Assembly (NCBI RefSeq): GCF_022747945.1
Contig: NZ_JALDST010000001.1
Coordinates: 1,612,001-1,676,000 of the forward strand
DNA: 64,000 bases
Source of the DNA: Micromonospora sp. R77
Lineage (GTDB): Bacteria; Actinomycetota; Actinomycetes; Mycobacteriales; Micromonosporaceae
Direction: 5' to 3'
Shown: positions 10,261 through 22,109 of the stretch, piece after piece
How the letters are laid out: the number at the start of each line of letters is the position of its first letter
Numbering within the stretch: the stretch's first letter is position 1
The notes under the pieces: model-generated
What the model was told of the DNA's origin: nothing
Databases searched by the model: none
Seen by the model: only the letters and a program-made list of their open reading frames with translations
Translations under genes and position numbers: made by a program

Positions 10261-10293
10261 GCTGTCTCCTTGCTGCGGCGGCGGATTGTCGAA

Positions 10294-10323
10294 AGTCTAG
10301 TCGCGACCCTGGTGCGTCCCCAA
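10294..10323 (-). promoter_or_regulatory. Likely promoter of atpC-DUF2550
   Basis: On the complement, TTGGGG and TAGACT are separated by 18 bp, ending 33 bp before the atpC GTG. It lies between the LCP terminator and atpC, where a separate promoter is needed. Confidence 0.45.
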
Positions 10324-10360
10324 CGCGGGTGCCGAGAGCTGCGCCACCGGTGGCACGCGA

Positions 10361-10390
10361 AGCGGGCCCGGGCGTGCGCCGGGGCCCGCT
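10361..10390 (-). terminator. Terminator of the LCP gene
   Basis: AGCGGGCCC pairs with GGGCCCGCT across a 12-nt loop that itself can extend the stem with one mismatch. It lies 11 bp beyond the LCP stop and upstream of the atpC promoter. Confidence 0.6.
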
Positions 10391-10400
10391 CGCGCTCAGG

Positions 10401-11549
10401 TTAGCTGTTCTTCTGCTTGAAGTCGGGGTGCTCCAGCATGAAGGCGTCGACCCGCTCGGTGCGGATGGCGGTGAAGAAGTCCTGCGCCGTCGGCAGCAGC
10501 CGCTCCCCCCGGTACGCGGAGCCGGTGCCGATCCCCTCCCCCGGCAGCTTGATCGTCTCGATCGAGTCCGCGCGGATGCCCTTGAGCGCCAGCGCGAAGT
10601 CGACCACGCTGTTGCCCCGCCCGTTGAAGATCAGCGACTGCCCGGCCGCCCGGACCACCTTGTCCAGCTTGATCGGGTTGGTCACCACGTCGGCGCTGAA
10701 CGCCTGGCCGACCATCGCCTTGATGAACTGCTGCTGATGCCGCTGGCGGCCGTAGTCGGCGTCCGGCACACCGTTCTTAGGGTAGCGCTGCCGGACGTAG
10801 TCCAGCGCCTGCCAGCCGTTGAGGTGCGCCTCGCCCTTCTTGTACTCCGCCTGCGGGCCGAGGTAGCCCCCGCCGCCGGGCCGCAGCTCGCGCATGGTGC
10901 CGTCCGGCCTGCGGTGCTCCGACTTCACGTCCCGCTCGATGTACATGTCGACGCCACCCATCGCGTCGACGATCTTCTTGAAGCCGGTGAAGTTGATGAT
11001 CGCGCCGGCGTCGAAGCGCTGGATGCCGGTGACCTGGCTGACCGTCTTGGCGAGCAGCTCGAAGCCGCGGGCCGCGTCCGGGTTCTGCCCGGGCACCCGG
11101 CTGCCGTACGACATGGCGGCGTTGAGCTTGTCGGTGCCGCCGGGGTAGTTCGCCTTGGGGAAGGCGGGGATCTCCACCCGCAGGTCGCGCGGGAGGGAGA
11201 AGAGATAGCCGCGGTCCATCCCGGCCGGCACGTGCAGGACCATGATCGAGTCGGCCAGCGGCGGCGTCTCCGGCTTGCGGGGGTCGATGCCGACCAGCAG
11301 GATGTTCAGCGGACCCTTGATGTTGCTCTTGCGCTCCTTGGCGCCGGCCGCCTGGTCGCCGAAGAGGTCACCCTTGCCGACCGAGCCCTCGTAGCGGTGC
11401 AGCAGGGTCTCGTAGCCCACCAGCACGCCGCCACTGAGCAGCATGAGCACCACGCCGAAGACCGTGCAGACGCGGGCCCAGCGGGGCACGCCCCGCCAGA
11501 AGGACCGCTTGCCGCCGCCCGTGCCGCCCTTACCCACCGGTATCTCCAT
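10401..11549 (-). CDS. LytR-CpsA-Psr (LCP) family phosphotransferase
   Basis: Membrane-anchored LCP enzyme of 382 aa. Such enzymes move undecaprenyl-linked glycopolymers to peptidoglycan outside the cell. A cytoplasmic N-terminus (1-27) precedes one transmembrane helix (about 28-48, VFGVVLMLLSGGVLVGYETLL). The catalytic fold shows NILLVGIDPR, ADSIMVLHV, the arginine/aspartate patch FSLPRDLRVEIP and DYGRQRHQQQF. It lies inside the ATP synthase locus between atpD and atpC but is bounded by strong hairpins on both sides, so it is an independent unit. No polymer genes are adjacent, so the substrate is open. Confidence 0.88.
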   Translation of the reverse strand: MEIPVGKGGTGGGKRSFWRGVPRWARVCTVFGVVLMLLSGGVLVGYETLLHRYEGSVGKGDLFGDQAAGAKERKSNIKGPLNILLVGIDPRKPETPPLADSIMVLHVPAGMDRGYLFSLPRDLRVEIPAFPKANYPGGTDKLNAAMSYGSRVPGQNPDAARGFELLAKTVSQVTGIQRFDAGAIINFTGFKKIVDAMGGVDMYIERDVKSEHRRPDGTMRELRPGGGGYLGPQAEYKKGEAHLNGWQALDYVRQRYPKNGVPDADYGRQRHQQQFIKAMVGQAFSADVVTNPIKLDKVVRAAGQSLIFNGRGNSVVDFALALKGIRADSIETIKLPGEGIGTGSAYRGERLLPTAQDFFTAIRTERVDAFMLEHPDFKQKNS

Positions 11550-11707
11550 TCGTCACGCCCATGACTGGAAGACGGGCGCAAGCGACCGTTCCGTTGCAAG
11601 AGATCAACGCTTGTGACGTGAGCGTCGTGTCAGGAACGGTACCTCGCGTGCGGGAGAACCGCTGGCCGGCGAGGCGGACATGCGGCGACAGCGGCCCCGA
11701 ACAGGCC

Positions 11708-11740
11708 GAAGGCCACCCCGACAGAGCCGGGGTGGCCTTC
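11708..11740 (-). terminator. Terminator of the ATP synthase operon after atpD
   Basis: Perfect 13-bp stem GAAGGCCACCCCG/CGGGGTGGCCTTC with a 7-nt loop, 18 bp beyond the atpD stop. It separates atpD from the LCP gene and atpC. Confidence 0.75.
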
Positions 11741-11758
11741 ACTGCTTGTGACGAAGGT

Positions 11759-14124
<2,366 letters not shown>

Positions 14125-14127
14125 GGA

Positions 14128-15780
14128 TCAGCTCTCGGCCGGGCGGTCGGTCGAGCCGTCCCGGAAGCGGGTCACCGTCTCGCGGTTCTCCTCGCCCTCG
14201 AGCGGCTTGGCCGGCGCCTCGTTGACCCGGTGCTCGTCCTCCTTACCCAGGAAGACCTGCTTGAACTCGGTGATGGCCGAGTCGAGCGAGCCGATGATGT
14301 CGTCGTCCCACTTGTTGTCGGCGATGCCGGCGAGGACACCCTCGTGCTTGTGCCGCAGGTACTGCAGGAACTCCGACTCGAAGCGGCGGACCTCGCCGAC
14401 CGGGATGTCGTCCAGCTTGCCCTCGACGCCGGCCCAGACCGAGACGACCTGCTCCTGCACCGGGTACGGCGAGTAGTTCGGCTGCTTGAGCAGCTCGACC
14501 AGGCGGGCACCGCGCTCCAGCTGGGCGCGGGAGGCCTTGTCCAGGTCGGAGGCGAAGGCGGCGAACGCCTCCAGCTCGCGGTACTGGGCCAGGTTCAGCC
14601 GCAGCGAACCGGCGACCTTGCGCATCGGCTTGACCTGCGCCGCGCCACCGACCCGGGAGACCGAGGTGCCGACGTTGATGGCCGGCCGGACGCCCTGGTT
14701 GAACAGGTCGGTCTCGAGGAAGATCTGACCGTCGGTGATCGAGATGACGTTGGTCGGGATGAAGGCCGAGATGTCGTTGGCCTTCGTCTCGATGATCGGC
14801 AGACCGGTCATCGAGCCGCCGCCCAGCTCGTCGGAGAGCTTCGCGCAGCGCTCCAGCAGGCGGGAGTGCAGGTAGAAGACGTCACCCGGGTAGGCCTCAC
14901 GGCCCGGCGGGCGACGCAGCAGCAGGGACACGGCGCGGTACGCCTCGGCCTGCTTGCTCAGGTCGTCGAAGATGATCAGGACGTGCTTGCCGCCGTACAT
15001 CCAGTGCTGGCCGATGGAGGAGCCGGTGTAGGGGGCGAGGTACTTGAAGCCCGCCGGGTCCGACGCCGGGGAGGCCACGATGGTGGTGTACTCCATCGCG
15101 CCCGCCTCTTCCAGGATGCCCTTGATCGAGGCGATCGTGGAGGCCTTCTGGCCGATGGCGACGTAGATGCAGCGGACCTGCTTCTTCGGGTCGCCGGAGC
15201 GCCAGTTGTCGCGCTGGTTGAGCACCGCGTCCAGGGCGACCGTGGTCTTGCCGGTCTTCCGGTCGCCGATGATCAGCTGACGCTGGCCCCGGCCGATCGG
15301 GGTCATCGCGTCGACGGCCTTGATGCCGGTCTGCAGCGGCTCGGACACCGACTGCCGGGCCATCACGTTCGGGGCCTGGAGCTCCAGCTCGCGGAAGCCC
15401 TCGTTCGGGATGTCGCCGAGCCCGTCGATCGGCTGGCCGAGCGCGTTGACCACGCGGCCGAGGAAGGCGTCGCCGACCGGCACCGAGAGCACCCGGCCGG
15501 TGCGCTTGACGCGCTGCCCCTCCTCCAGCTTCGCGGAGTCACCGAGAACGACGACACCGATCTCCCGGACGTCGAGGTTCAGCGCCACGCCGAGCGTGCC
15601 GTCCTCGAACTCCAGGAGCTCGTTGGTCATGGTCGAGGGCAGGCCCTCGACGTGGGCGATGCCGTCACCGGTGTCGGCGACGGTGCCGACCTCCTCACGG
15701 GAGACGTCGGTCGAGTAGGAGGAGACGTAGCGCTCCAGGGCGCCGCGGATCTCCTCCGTCGAGATGGTCAGCTCGGCCAT
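14128..15780 (-). CDS. atpA: ATP synthase alpha subunit
   Basis: Non-catalytic nucleotide-binding alpha subunit of F1, 550 aa. The P-loop is [13 protein letters not shown] and the arginine-finger region around [17 protein letters not shown] is intact. The charged C-terminal tail of about 35 residues beyond the conserved helix bundle is typical of actinobacteria. It lies between atpH and atpG in the standard order. Confidence 0.96.
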   Translation of the reverse strand: MAELTISTEEIRGALERYVSSYSTDVSREEVGTVADTGDGIAHVEGLPSTMTNELLEFEDGTLGVALNLDVREIGVVVLGDSAKLEEGQRVKRTGRVLSVPVGDAFLGRVVNALGQPIDGLGDIPNEGFRELELQAPNVMARQSVSEPLQTGIKAVDAMTPIGRGQRQLIIGDRKTGKTTVALDAVLNQRDNWRSGDPKKQVRCIYVAIGQKASTIASIKGILEEAGAMEYTTIVASPASDPAGFKYLAPYTGSSIGQHWMYGGKHVLIIFDDLSKQAEAYRAVSLLLRRPPGREAYPGDVFYLHSRLLERCAKLSDELGGGSMTGLPIIETKANDISAFIPTNVISITDGQIFLETDLFNQGVRPAINVGTSVSRVGGAAQVKPMRKVAGSLRLNLAQYRELEAFAAFASDLDKASRAQLERGARLVELLKQPNYSPYPVQEQVVSVWAGVEGKLDDIPVGEVRRFESEFLQYLRHKHEGVLAGIADNKWDDDIIGSLDSAITEFKQVFLGKEDEHRVNEAPAKPLEGEENRETVTRFRDGSTDRPAES

Positions 15781-15866
15781 CCTCTGCTTCCTTAAAAAAT
15801 CAGGGGCCCGGGATACCTAGTACCGACCGGTCCGATGGCGTCGAATCAGGGCTGTGGAGGCGCTGG

Positions 15867-16688
15867 TCAGCGCTTCGCGAGCGCGTTGCGGGTCTCGTTG
15901 AGGCGGCGCAGGACGGTGCCGTCGTACAGGTCGGAACCGACCCGCACACTCACCCCACCGAGCACCTCGGGGTCGACCGTCTGCTTGACGGAGACCTCCC
16001 GACCGTACATCTCGGAGAGGCGGGCACCGAGGCGTCGCTCCTCGGCGTCACTCAGCGGGGCCGCCACGGTCACGTACGCGACCTGCCGGTCCCGCCGGTC
16101 GGCGGCCAGCTCGACCAGCCGGGTGAGCGCCCCGCTGAAGGAGCGTCCCCCGAATCCGGCCAGCGCGGCCCCGACGAGAGAGCCGGTGATCGGCCGGGCC
16201 TTGCCGGCGAGCAGCTGGTCGACCAGGGTGGCCCGCTGCCCGGCCGGGGCCATCGGGTCCGACAGCGCCTGCGACAGCGCCGGGGAACCGGAGACGACCT
16301 GCCCGAAGCGGAACAGCTCGTCCTCGACCTCGCCCAGCTCGCCGGCGGAGTCGGCGCTCGCCAGCAGCGCCTCGACGCCCAGCCGCTCGGTGGCCTCGAG
16401 CAGTTCCGAGGGTGCCGACCAGCGACCGGAGACGAGCGAGGCGACCAGGTCGAGCGCGTCCGCGCCGATCTTGCCGCGCAGCATCCCGCCGAGCAGCCCG
16501 GCCCGGTCCGCGCCGGACCGCGCCGGGTCGGACAGCGCCCGGCGCAGCCGCGGCTCCCGCCGCAGCAGGGCGGCGACGGAGAGGATGTCGTCGGCGGTGG
16601 AGGCCACCGCCGACGGCTCCGCGCCGCGGACGTACGCGTCGAGGCGCTCGGCCGCGACCTTGTACGACTCCCGGCTGGCGGCCTGCAT
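15867..16688 (-). CDS. atpH: ATP synthase delta subunit
   Basis: Peripheral-stalk delta subunit, 273 aa, longer than the roughly 180 aa of enterobacteria as usual in actinobacteria, where an N-terminal helical extension is present. The conserved C-terminal region SVKQTVDPEVLGGVSVRVG is intact. Its start overlaps the atpF stop by one base. It holds F1 to the membrane together with the b subunit. Confidence 0.93.
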   Translation of the reverse strand: MQAASRESYKVAAERLDAYVRGAEPSAVASTADDILSVAALLRREPRLRRALSDPARSGADRAGLLGGMLRGKIGADALDLVASLVSGRWSAPSELLEATERLGVEALLASADSAGELGEVEDELFRFGQVVSGSPALSQALSDPMAPAGQRATLVDQLLAGKARPITGSLVGAALAGFGGRSFSGALTRLVELAADRRDRQVAYVTVAAPLSDAEERRLGARLSEMYGREVSVKQTVDPEVLGGVSVRVGSDLYDGTVLRRLNETRNALAKR

Positions 16689-17233
16689 CAGCGGGCCCCC
16701 GTGCTCTCGAGACCGCTCAGGAACCGGTCCACGGTGCCCTTGCGACGCGCCTCGTCGGCGAGCGACTCACCGACGATCTTGCTGGCCAGGTCCACCGCGA
16801 TGGTGCCGACCTCGGTGCGCAGCTCGCGCACGATGGTGGCCCGCTCGGCGGCGAGCTGCTCCTTGCCGGCCGCGATGATCCGGTCGGACTCCTCCCGCGC
16901 CTTGGCGAGGATGTCCTGCCGGATGCCCTCGGCGTCGGCCCGGGCGTCGTCCCGGATCCGGGCGGCGTCGGTCCGCGCCTCGGCGAGCTGGGCCCGGTAC
17001 TGCTCGAGCAGCTGGTTCGCCTCGGCCTGGGCGGCCTCGGCGCGCTTGATGCCGCCCTCGATCGCGTCGACCCGGGCCTGGAACGTCTGCTCCATGCGCG
17101 GGAAGACGAACTTCATCAGCACGAAGCAGAGCACGATGAAGGCGATGCCACCGACCACGATCTCCTGCCAGGCAGGGATGATCGGGTTGTGGGGGGTCGC
17201 TTCACCACCCTCGGCGGCGAGGAGGAAGTACAT
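16688..17233 (-). CDS. atpF: ATP synthase b subunit
   Basis: Peripheral-stalk b subunit, 181 aa. One membrane helix (about residues 24-44, IVVGGIAFIVLCFVLMKFVF) is followed by a long charged coiled coil rich in Ala, Glu and Arg that continues almost to the end. It is translationally coupled to atpH by a one-base overlap and follows atpE by 29 bp. Confidence 0.94.
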   Translation of the reverse strand: MYFLLAAEGGEATPHNPIIPAWQEIVVGGIAFIVLCFVLMKFVFPRMEQTFQARVDAIEGGIKRAEAAQAEANQLLEQYRAQLAEARTDAARIRDDARADAEGIRQDILAKAREESDRIIAAGKEQLAAERATIVRELRTEVGTIAVDLASKIVGESLADEARRKGTVDRFLSGLESTGAR

Positions 17234-17262
17234 GGGAAAACCTCCCGGTCAGAGGGGCTGGA

Positions 17263-17511
<249 letters not shown>

Positions 17512-17564
17512 TTATCACGCGTGACGGTCACGCGGGACGACAACGGTTGGTGCGAAAGAGTGGA

Positions 17565-18362
17565 TCAGTGCTCGTCGGCGAGCGCGCCCTGCACGTAGCT
17601 GGCACTCAGCACCGTGAAGACGTACGCCTGCAGACAGATCACCAGGAACTCGAGGAAGGTCAGCGCGATCGTCATCGCCCAGGACAGCACCGAGACCGGT
17701 GCCAGCCAGGCGTTGGCGCTGATCATGGCGAACCCGCCGAGCGTGAAGACCAGCAGGAGCATGTGGCCGGCGAACATGTTCGCGAAGAGACGGACGGCCA
17801 GCGAGAACGGCCGGACGATGAAGGTCGAGAAGAGCTCGATCGGGATCAGCAGCGGCAGGATGAACCAGGGCGCCGGCGGGACCAGCGAGTTCTTGAAGTA
17901 CTTCACGAACCCGTGGTGCCGGATGCCGATCCAGTTGAACATCACGTAGCTGATCACGGCGAGGAACGCCGGGAAGGCGATGTGCGAGTTCGGCGAGATC
18001 TGGAAGAACGGGATGATCGCGAACGCGTTGGTCAGCAGGATGAAGCAGAAGAGCGTGGTGAAGTACGGCGCGAACCGCACCCCCGCGTGCCCGATCATGT
18101 CGACGGCGATGTTGTTCCGCACGAAGCCGTAGATCGACTCGGCGAACCACTGCTTCTTCGTCGGCACCAGCTGCGGCTTCCGGTAGCTGACCAGGAAGAA
18201 GATGATCAGCACGCCGACGGCGATCCAGACCATCGCGGTGATCTTGGTGAACCAGTACGAGTCGTGGGCACCCCAGGGCAGGATGCTGGGCAGGTAGAAG
18301 TCCTCCACGCTCGGTGGGAATTCCGCCTGGCCCTGAGCCAGGACATTGGCCTGTCCGAACAC
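17565..18362 (-). CDS. atpB: ATP synthase a subunit
   Basis: Proton-channel a subunit, 265 aa, with five to six membrane helices. The essential arginine lies in RPFSLAVRLFANMFAGH, and the last helices are MTIALTFLEFLVICLQAYVF. I place the start at the GTG at 18362, giving MFGQANVLAQGQAEFPP, because AGGAAGGGACGCG lies just upstream; the open frame extends further but overlaps the preceding gene. Confidence 0.93.
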   Translation of the reverse strand: MFGQANVLAQGQAEFPPSVEDFYLPSILPWGAHDSYWFTKITAMVWIAVGVLIIFFLVSYRKPQLVPTKKQWFAESIYGFVRNNIAVDMIGHAGVRFAPYFTTLFCFILLTNAFAIIPFFQISPNSHIAFPAFLAVISYVMFNWIGIRHHGFVKYFKNSLVPPAPWFILPLLIPIELFSTFIVRPFSLAVRLFANMFAGHMLLLVFTLGGFAMISANAWLAPVSVLSWAMTIALTFLEFLVICLQAYVFTVLSASYVQGALADEH

Positions 18363-18373
18363 CGCGTCCCTTC

Positions 18374-18610
18374 CTACGTAGGCGTGCCGAGTCGGCGGAC
18401 GACCAGGATGATCCCCCCGGCCATGCCGAGCACGACGCCGATCCCGGTGGCGATGCCGCCGGAGTCGAGCCACTGGTCGACCAGCCAGCCGATGAAACCC
18501 CAGACGAGCATGCCCCCGATGAGGTACGAGAGCGCGGTCCAACCCTGGCCGGCACCGGACGGAACGTCGCCTGTGCCGCCAGTGCTGGGGGGTTTCTGGT
18601 CACCGGCCAT
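18374..18610 (-). CDS. AtpZ/AtpI-like ATP synthase accessory membrane protein
   Basis: Small protein of 78 aa with a short Gly/Pro-rich head and two membrane helices (LSYLIGGMLVWGFIGWLVDQW and IATGIGVVLGMAGGIILVV). This is the AtpZ/AtpI pattern, thought to assist c-ring assembly or Mg/Ca handling. It is the first gene of the operon before atpB, 11 bp apart. The ATG at 18610 is chosen because upstream codons give non-membrane, unconserved sequence. Confidence 0.8.
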   Translation of the reverse strand: MAGDQKPPSTGGTGDVPSGAGQGWTALSYLIGGMLVWGFIGWLVDQWLDSGGIATGIGVVLGMAGGIILVVRRLGTPT

Positions 18611-18661
18611 GACGGGGCGAACGATATCAGTCGGGGATACGAGGCTGTGCCTCACCCCCCG

Positions 18662-18676
18662 CACAACCTGGTTGTG
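18662..18676. promoter_or_regulatory. Palindrome upstream of the ATP synthase operon
   Basis: CACAACCTGGTTGTG is a perfect 7+1+7 palindrome in the 175-bp gap between atpI and the first gene of the operon, about 52 bp before the start. A GATATC -10-like box lies closer to the ATG (near 18620). The palindrome has the size of a dimeric regulator site. Confidence 0.35.
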
Positions 18677-18785
18677 TGGGACACGGGCGGGCGAAGTCGT
18701 CTGGAGGCACGCTACTCCCCTCACGCCACTGAGAGAATGACCGATCGCGGACACACCGGCGCGTCGTCCGAAGAATGGGATCGGC

Positions 18786-19217
18786 TCAGCCGCGGACGTG
18801 CCGGGCGTGCACCGTGGTCAGCCACCAGACGTGCACGCCGGTCCAGACCAGCACCCCGGCGGCGATGCCCAGGCAGAGCGGGACCAGGCCGGCCCAACCG
18901 GTCGCCGCGACGCCGATCATCAGCGCCCCGAGCAGGCTCATCTTGGCCACGTAGAGCCCCAGCCCGAACGGCAGCAGCAGCTGTGGGTCGCGGGCGTCGG
19001 CCCACGCCAGCACCACCGTGGTGAGGGTGTAGCTGGCGACGGTGACGGCCACCCCGGCCGCCGCGCCGAGCGCCCCGGCCGTCCCGCCGGTCACCCCGCC
19101 GACCACGCCGGCCAGCGCGGCCAGCACCGCCGAGGCGGCCAGCAGCACCGGCAGGTGGCGCAGCCGCCAACCCCGGTCCGCGGTCCCCTCCGCCGCGCGC
19201 ACCCCGGCCTCAGCCAC
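18786..19217 (-). CDS. atpI: AtpI-like ATP synthase protein I
   Basis: Membrane protein of 143 aa with four hydrophobic helices (about 25-45, 49-70, 80-97, 106-130) and the paired charges [10 protein letters not shown] typical of ATP synthase I chains. It begins inside the end of glyA (8-bp overlap), so it is coupled to glyA, and is separated from the structural genes by 175 bp. It is thought to help c-ring assembly. Identification rests on position and topology, since sequence conservation in this family is low. Confidence 0.75.
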   Translation of the reverse strand: MAEAGVRAAEGTADRGWRLRHLPVLLAASAVLAALAGVVGGVTGGTAGALGAAAGVAVTVASYTLTTVVLAWADARDPQLLLPFGLGLYVAKMSLLGALMIGVAATGWAGLVPLCLGIAAGVLVWTGVHVWWLTTVHARHVRG

Positions 19218-20499
19218 GGGGGTACGCCGGGAAGGCGGCGACCAGGTCGGCCACGTCGGCGGCGATCCGGGTCAGCTCGTCGGCACCCCCGGGTGCGCCG
19301 GGATCGGCGCGTACCGCCCGGGCGATCAGCGCGGCGACGGTCCGCAGCTCTCCCTCGCGCATGCCCTGGGTGGTGACGCTCGGCGTGCCCACCCGGATGC
19401 CGGAGGCGACCATCGGCTTCTGCGGGTCGTACGGGATGGCGTTCTTGTTCAGGGTGATCGCCGCGGCGTCGCAGCGGGCCTCGGCGTCCGCGCCGGTGAC
19501 CCCGACCTCGCGCAGGTCGATCAGGGCGAGGTGGGTGTCGGTGCCGCCGGAGACCGGGCGCATCCCCGCGTCGGCCAGCCCGGCCGCGAGCGCCTGGGCG
19601 TTGCTCACCACCTGCGCGGCGTACGCGCGGAACTCGGGCTGGGCGGCCTCGCGCAGCGCGACCGCCTTGGCCGCCACCGCGTGCATCAGCGGGCCGCCCT
19701 GGGTGAACGGGAAGACCGCCTTGTCGATCCGCGGCGCCAGCGACTCCCGGCAGAGGATCATGCCGCCGCGGGGACCGCGCAGCACCTTGTGCGTGGTGGC
19801 GCAGACGACGTCGGCGTACGGCACCGGCGACGGGACGGCCCTCCCGGCGACCAGCCCGATGAAGTGCGCGGCGTCCACCATGAGGTACGCGTCGACCTCG
19901 TCGGCGATCTCCCGGAACCGGGCGAAGTCGATCAGCCGGGAGTAGGCGGTGGCCCCGCAGATGATCATCTTGGGTCGGTGCGCCCGGGCGAGGTCCCGCA
20001 CCTCGTCGTAGTCGATCAGCTCGGTGTCCCGCCGGACGGTGTAGCCGACGGTGTGGAACCACTTGCCGGAGAAGTTGACCCGGCTGCCGTGGGTCAGATG
20101 CCCGCCGTGCGGCAGGTCCATCGCCAGCACGGTGTCCCCCGGCTGCACCAGCGCGGCGTACGCGGCCAGGTTGGCGCTCGCGCCGGAGTGCGGCTGGAGG
20201 TTGGCGTGCTCGGCGCCGAAGAGCTCCTTCGCCCGGCCGATGCCGATCTCCTCGGCCCGGTCCACCTCGGCGCAGCCGCCGTAGTAGCGCCGGCCGGGAT
20301 AGCCCTCGGCGTACTTGTTGGTCAGCGTCGAACCGAGCGCGGCGAGCACCGCCGGCGAGGTCAGGTTCTCGCTGGCGATCAGTTGCAGGCCGCCCCGGAG
20401 CCGGTCCAGCTCACCGAGCACCACCCCGGCGATCTCCGGGTCGACGGTGCTGAGCTGCTCGAAGTCCGGGCCCCAGAAGGTGCTCCTCGCGTTCTCCAC
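19210..20499 (-). CDS. glyA: Serine hydroxymethyltransferase
   Basis: PLP enzyme of about 429 aa converting serine and tetrahydrofolate to glycine and methylene-tetrahydrofolate. The PLP lysine is in [42 protein letters not shown] and [14 protein letters not shown] are intact. The GTG at 20499 is taken as start because a TAGACT box ends 8 nt upstream and no ribosome site is visible; an in-frame ATG at 20526 would overlap the promoter. It is followed by atpI with overlap. Confidence 0.92.
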   Translation of the reverse strand: MENARSTFWGPDFEQLSTVDPEIAGVVLGELDRLRGGLQLIASENLTSPAVLAALGSTLTNKYAEGYPGRRYYGGCAEVDRAEEIGIGRAKELFGAEHANLQPHSGASANLAAYAALVQPGDTVLAMDLPHGGHLTHGSRVNFSGKWFHTVGYTVRRDTELIDYDEVRDLARAHRPKMIICGATAYSRLIDFARFREIADEVDAYLMVDAAHFIGLVAGRAVPSPVPYADVVCATTHKVLRGPRGGMILCRESLAPRIDKAVFPFTQGGPLMHAVAAKAVALREAAQPEFRAYAAQVVSNAQALAAGLADAGMRPVSGGTDTHLALIDLREVGVTGADAEARCDAAAITLNKNAIPYDPQKPMVASGIRVGTPSVTTQGMREGELRTVAALIARAVRADPGAPGGADELTRIAADVADLVAAFPAYPRG

Positions 20500-20507
20500 A
20501 GCGCATG

Positions 20508-20513
20508 AGTCTA
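20508..20513 (-). promoter_or_regulatory. -10 box of glyA, leaderless spacing
   Basis: TAGACT on the complement ends 8 nt before the glyA GTG. The gap to the divergent gene start at 20535 is only 35 bp, so both promoters must overlap. Confidence 0.4.
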
Positions 20514-20534
20514 TTGGGCCGCACACTGGAGACC

Positions 20535-22019
20535 GTGAGATGCCTCGTCACCGGTGCCACCGGATACATCGGCGGGCGGCTCGCGCCCCGACTGCTCGCC
20601 GAGGGACACACCGTACGCTGCCTGGCCCGCAAGGCCGGACGGCTGCGGGACGTACCGTGGGCGTCCCGGGCCGAGATCGCCGAGGGCGACCTGCGGAAGC
20701 CGGAGACCCTGCCGGCGGCCTTCGACGGCGTGGACGTCGCGTACTACCTGGTGCACTCGCTCGGCCAGCAGGGGTTCGAGGCGGCCGACCGGGAGGCGGC
20801 GACCAACTTCGCCGCCGCGGCCCGCGCCGCGGGCGTACGCCGGATCGTCTACCTCGGCGGGCCGGAGCCGACGGAGGAGGGCGAGGTCCCGTCGCCGCAC
20901 CTGCGGTCCCGGGCCGAGGTGGCGCGGATCCTGCTGGCCAGCGGGGTGCCCACGGCGGTGCTCCGGGCGGCGGTGATCATCGGGTCGGGCTCGGCGTCGT
21001 TCGAGATGCTGCGCTACCTGACCGAGCGGCTGCCGGCGATGGTGACCCCGCGCTGGGTGCGCAACCGGATCCAGCCGATCGCCGTCCGGGACGTGCTGCG
21101 CTATCTGGTGGACTGCGCGTCGCTGCCGCCCGAGGTCAACCGGGGCTTCGACATCGGCGGCCCGGACGTGCTGACCTTCCAGGAGATGATGCAGCGCTAC
21201 GCGGCGGTCGCCGGGCTGCGCCCCCGGATGATCGTGCCGGTCCGCCCGCTGACCCCGTCGCTCTCCTCGCACTGGGTCGGCCTGATCACCCCGGTACCGA
21301 ACGCCATCGCCCGGCCGCTGGTGGAGAGCCTGATCCACGAGGCGGTCGCGCACGAGCACGACATCGCCCGGTACGTCCCCGACCCGCCCGGCGGGCTGAC
21401 CGGCTTCGACCGGGCGGTCGAGTTGGCGCTGACCAAGGTGCGCGACGCCGAGGTGGAGACCCGCTGGTCGACCGCGAGCGGGCCGGACGCTCCGGCCGAA
21501 CCGCTGCCGAGCGACCCGAAGTGGTCCGGCGGCACGGTCTACACCGACGTCCGGGAGCGGGCCGTGGACGCCCCGCCGGCCGCACTCTGGCGGGTCATCG
21601 AGGGCGTCGGCGGCGAACACGGCTGGTATTCGTTCCCGCTCGCCTGGTCGGTGCGGGGCTGGCTGGACCGGCTGGTCGGCGGGGTGGGACTGCGCCGGGG
21701 CCGGCGCGACCCGCACCACCTCCAGGTCGGCGAGGCGCTGGACTTCTGGCGGGTCGAGGAGATCGTCCCGGGTGAGCTGCTGCGGCTGCGCGCCGAGATG
21801 CGGCTGCCGGGGCGGGCCTGGTTGGAGATGCGCGCCGAACCGGCCGGCGAGGGCCGCAGCCGGTACGTCCAGCGCGCCGTCTTCCTCCCCCGCGGCCTGC
21901 CCGGTCACCTCTACTGGGGTTCCGTCGCCCCGTTCCACGCGGTGGTCTTCGGCGGGATGGCCCGCAACATCGCCCGCGGCGCCGAACAGTCCCCCGCCGT
22001 GGCGTCCCGGTCCGCCTGA
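20535..22019 (+). CDS. NAD(P)-binding SDR-like protein with DUF2867 domain
   Basis: Two-domain protein of 494 aa. The N-terminal half is an atypical SDR/NmrA-like Rossmann fold ([19 protein letters not shown], nucleotide motif GxxGxxG at about residues 8-13; VYLGGPEP). The C-terminal half, from about residue 325, matches DUF2867, a START/polyketide-cyclase-like fold ([28 protein letters not shown]). Such fusions are common in actinobacteria and proteobacteria but the substrate is unknown. The GTG at 20535 is chosen because it opens directly on the Rossmann strand behind CTGGAGACC. Confidence 0.8.
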   Translation: MRCLVTGATGYIGGRLAPRLLAEGHTVRCLARKAGRLRDVPWASRAEIAEGDLRKPETLPAAFDGVDVAYYLVHSLGQQGFEAADREAATNFAAAARAAGVRRIVYLGGPEPTEEGEVPSPHLRSRAEVARILLASGVPTAVLRAAVIIGSGSASFEMLRYLTERLPAMVTPRWVRNRIQPIAVRDVLRYLVDCASLPPEVNRGFDIGGPDVLTFQEMMQRYAAVAGLRPRMIVPVRPLTPSLSSHWVGLITPVPNAIARPLVESLIHEAVAHEHDIARYVPDPPGGLTGFDRAVELALTKVRDAEVETRWSTASGPDAPAEPLPSDPKWSGGTVYTDVRERAVDAPPAALWRVIEGVGGEHGWYSFPLAWSVRGWLDRLVGGVGLRRGRRDPHHLQVGEALDFWRVEEIVPGELLRLRAEMRLPGRAWLEMRAEPAGEGRSRYVQRAVFLPRGLPGHLYWGSVAPFHAVVFGGMARNIARGAEQSPAVASRSA

Positions 22020-22109
22020 GCCGGGATCCCGGTCCGCCTCGCGCGGTGTCCAGGCCCGCCTGGGCCCCGGTCCGCTCGTCCGGGGTCCCGGCCCGCCGGC
22101 GGAGGCCGG

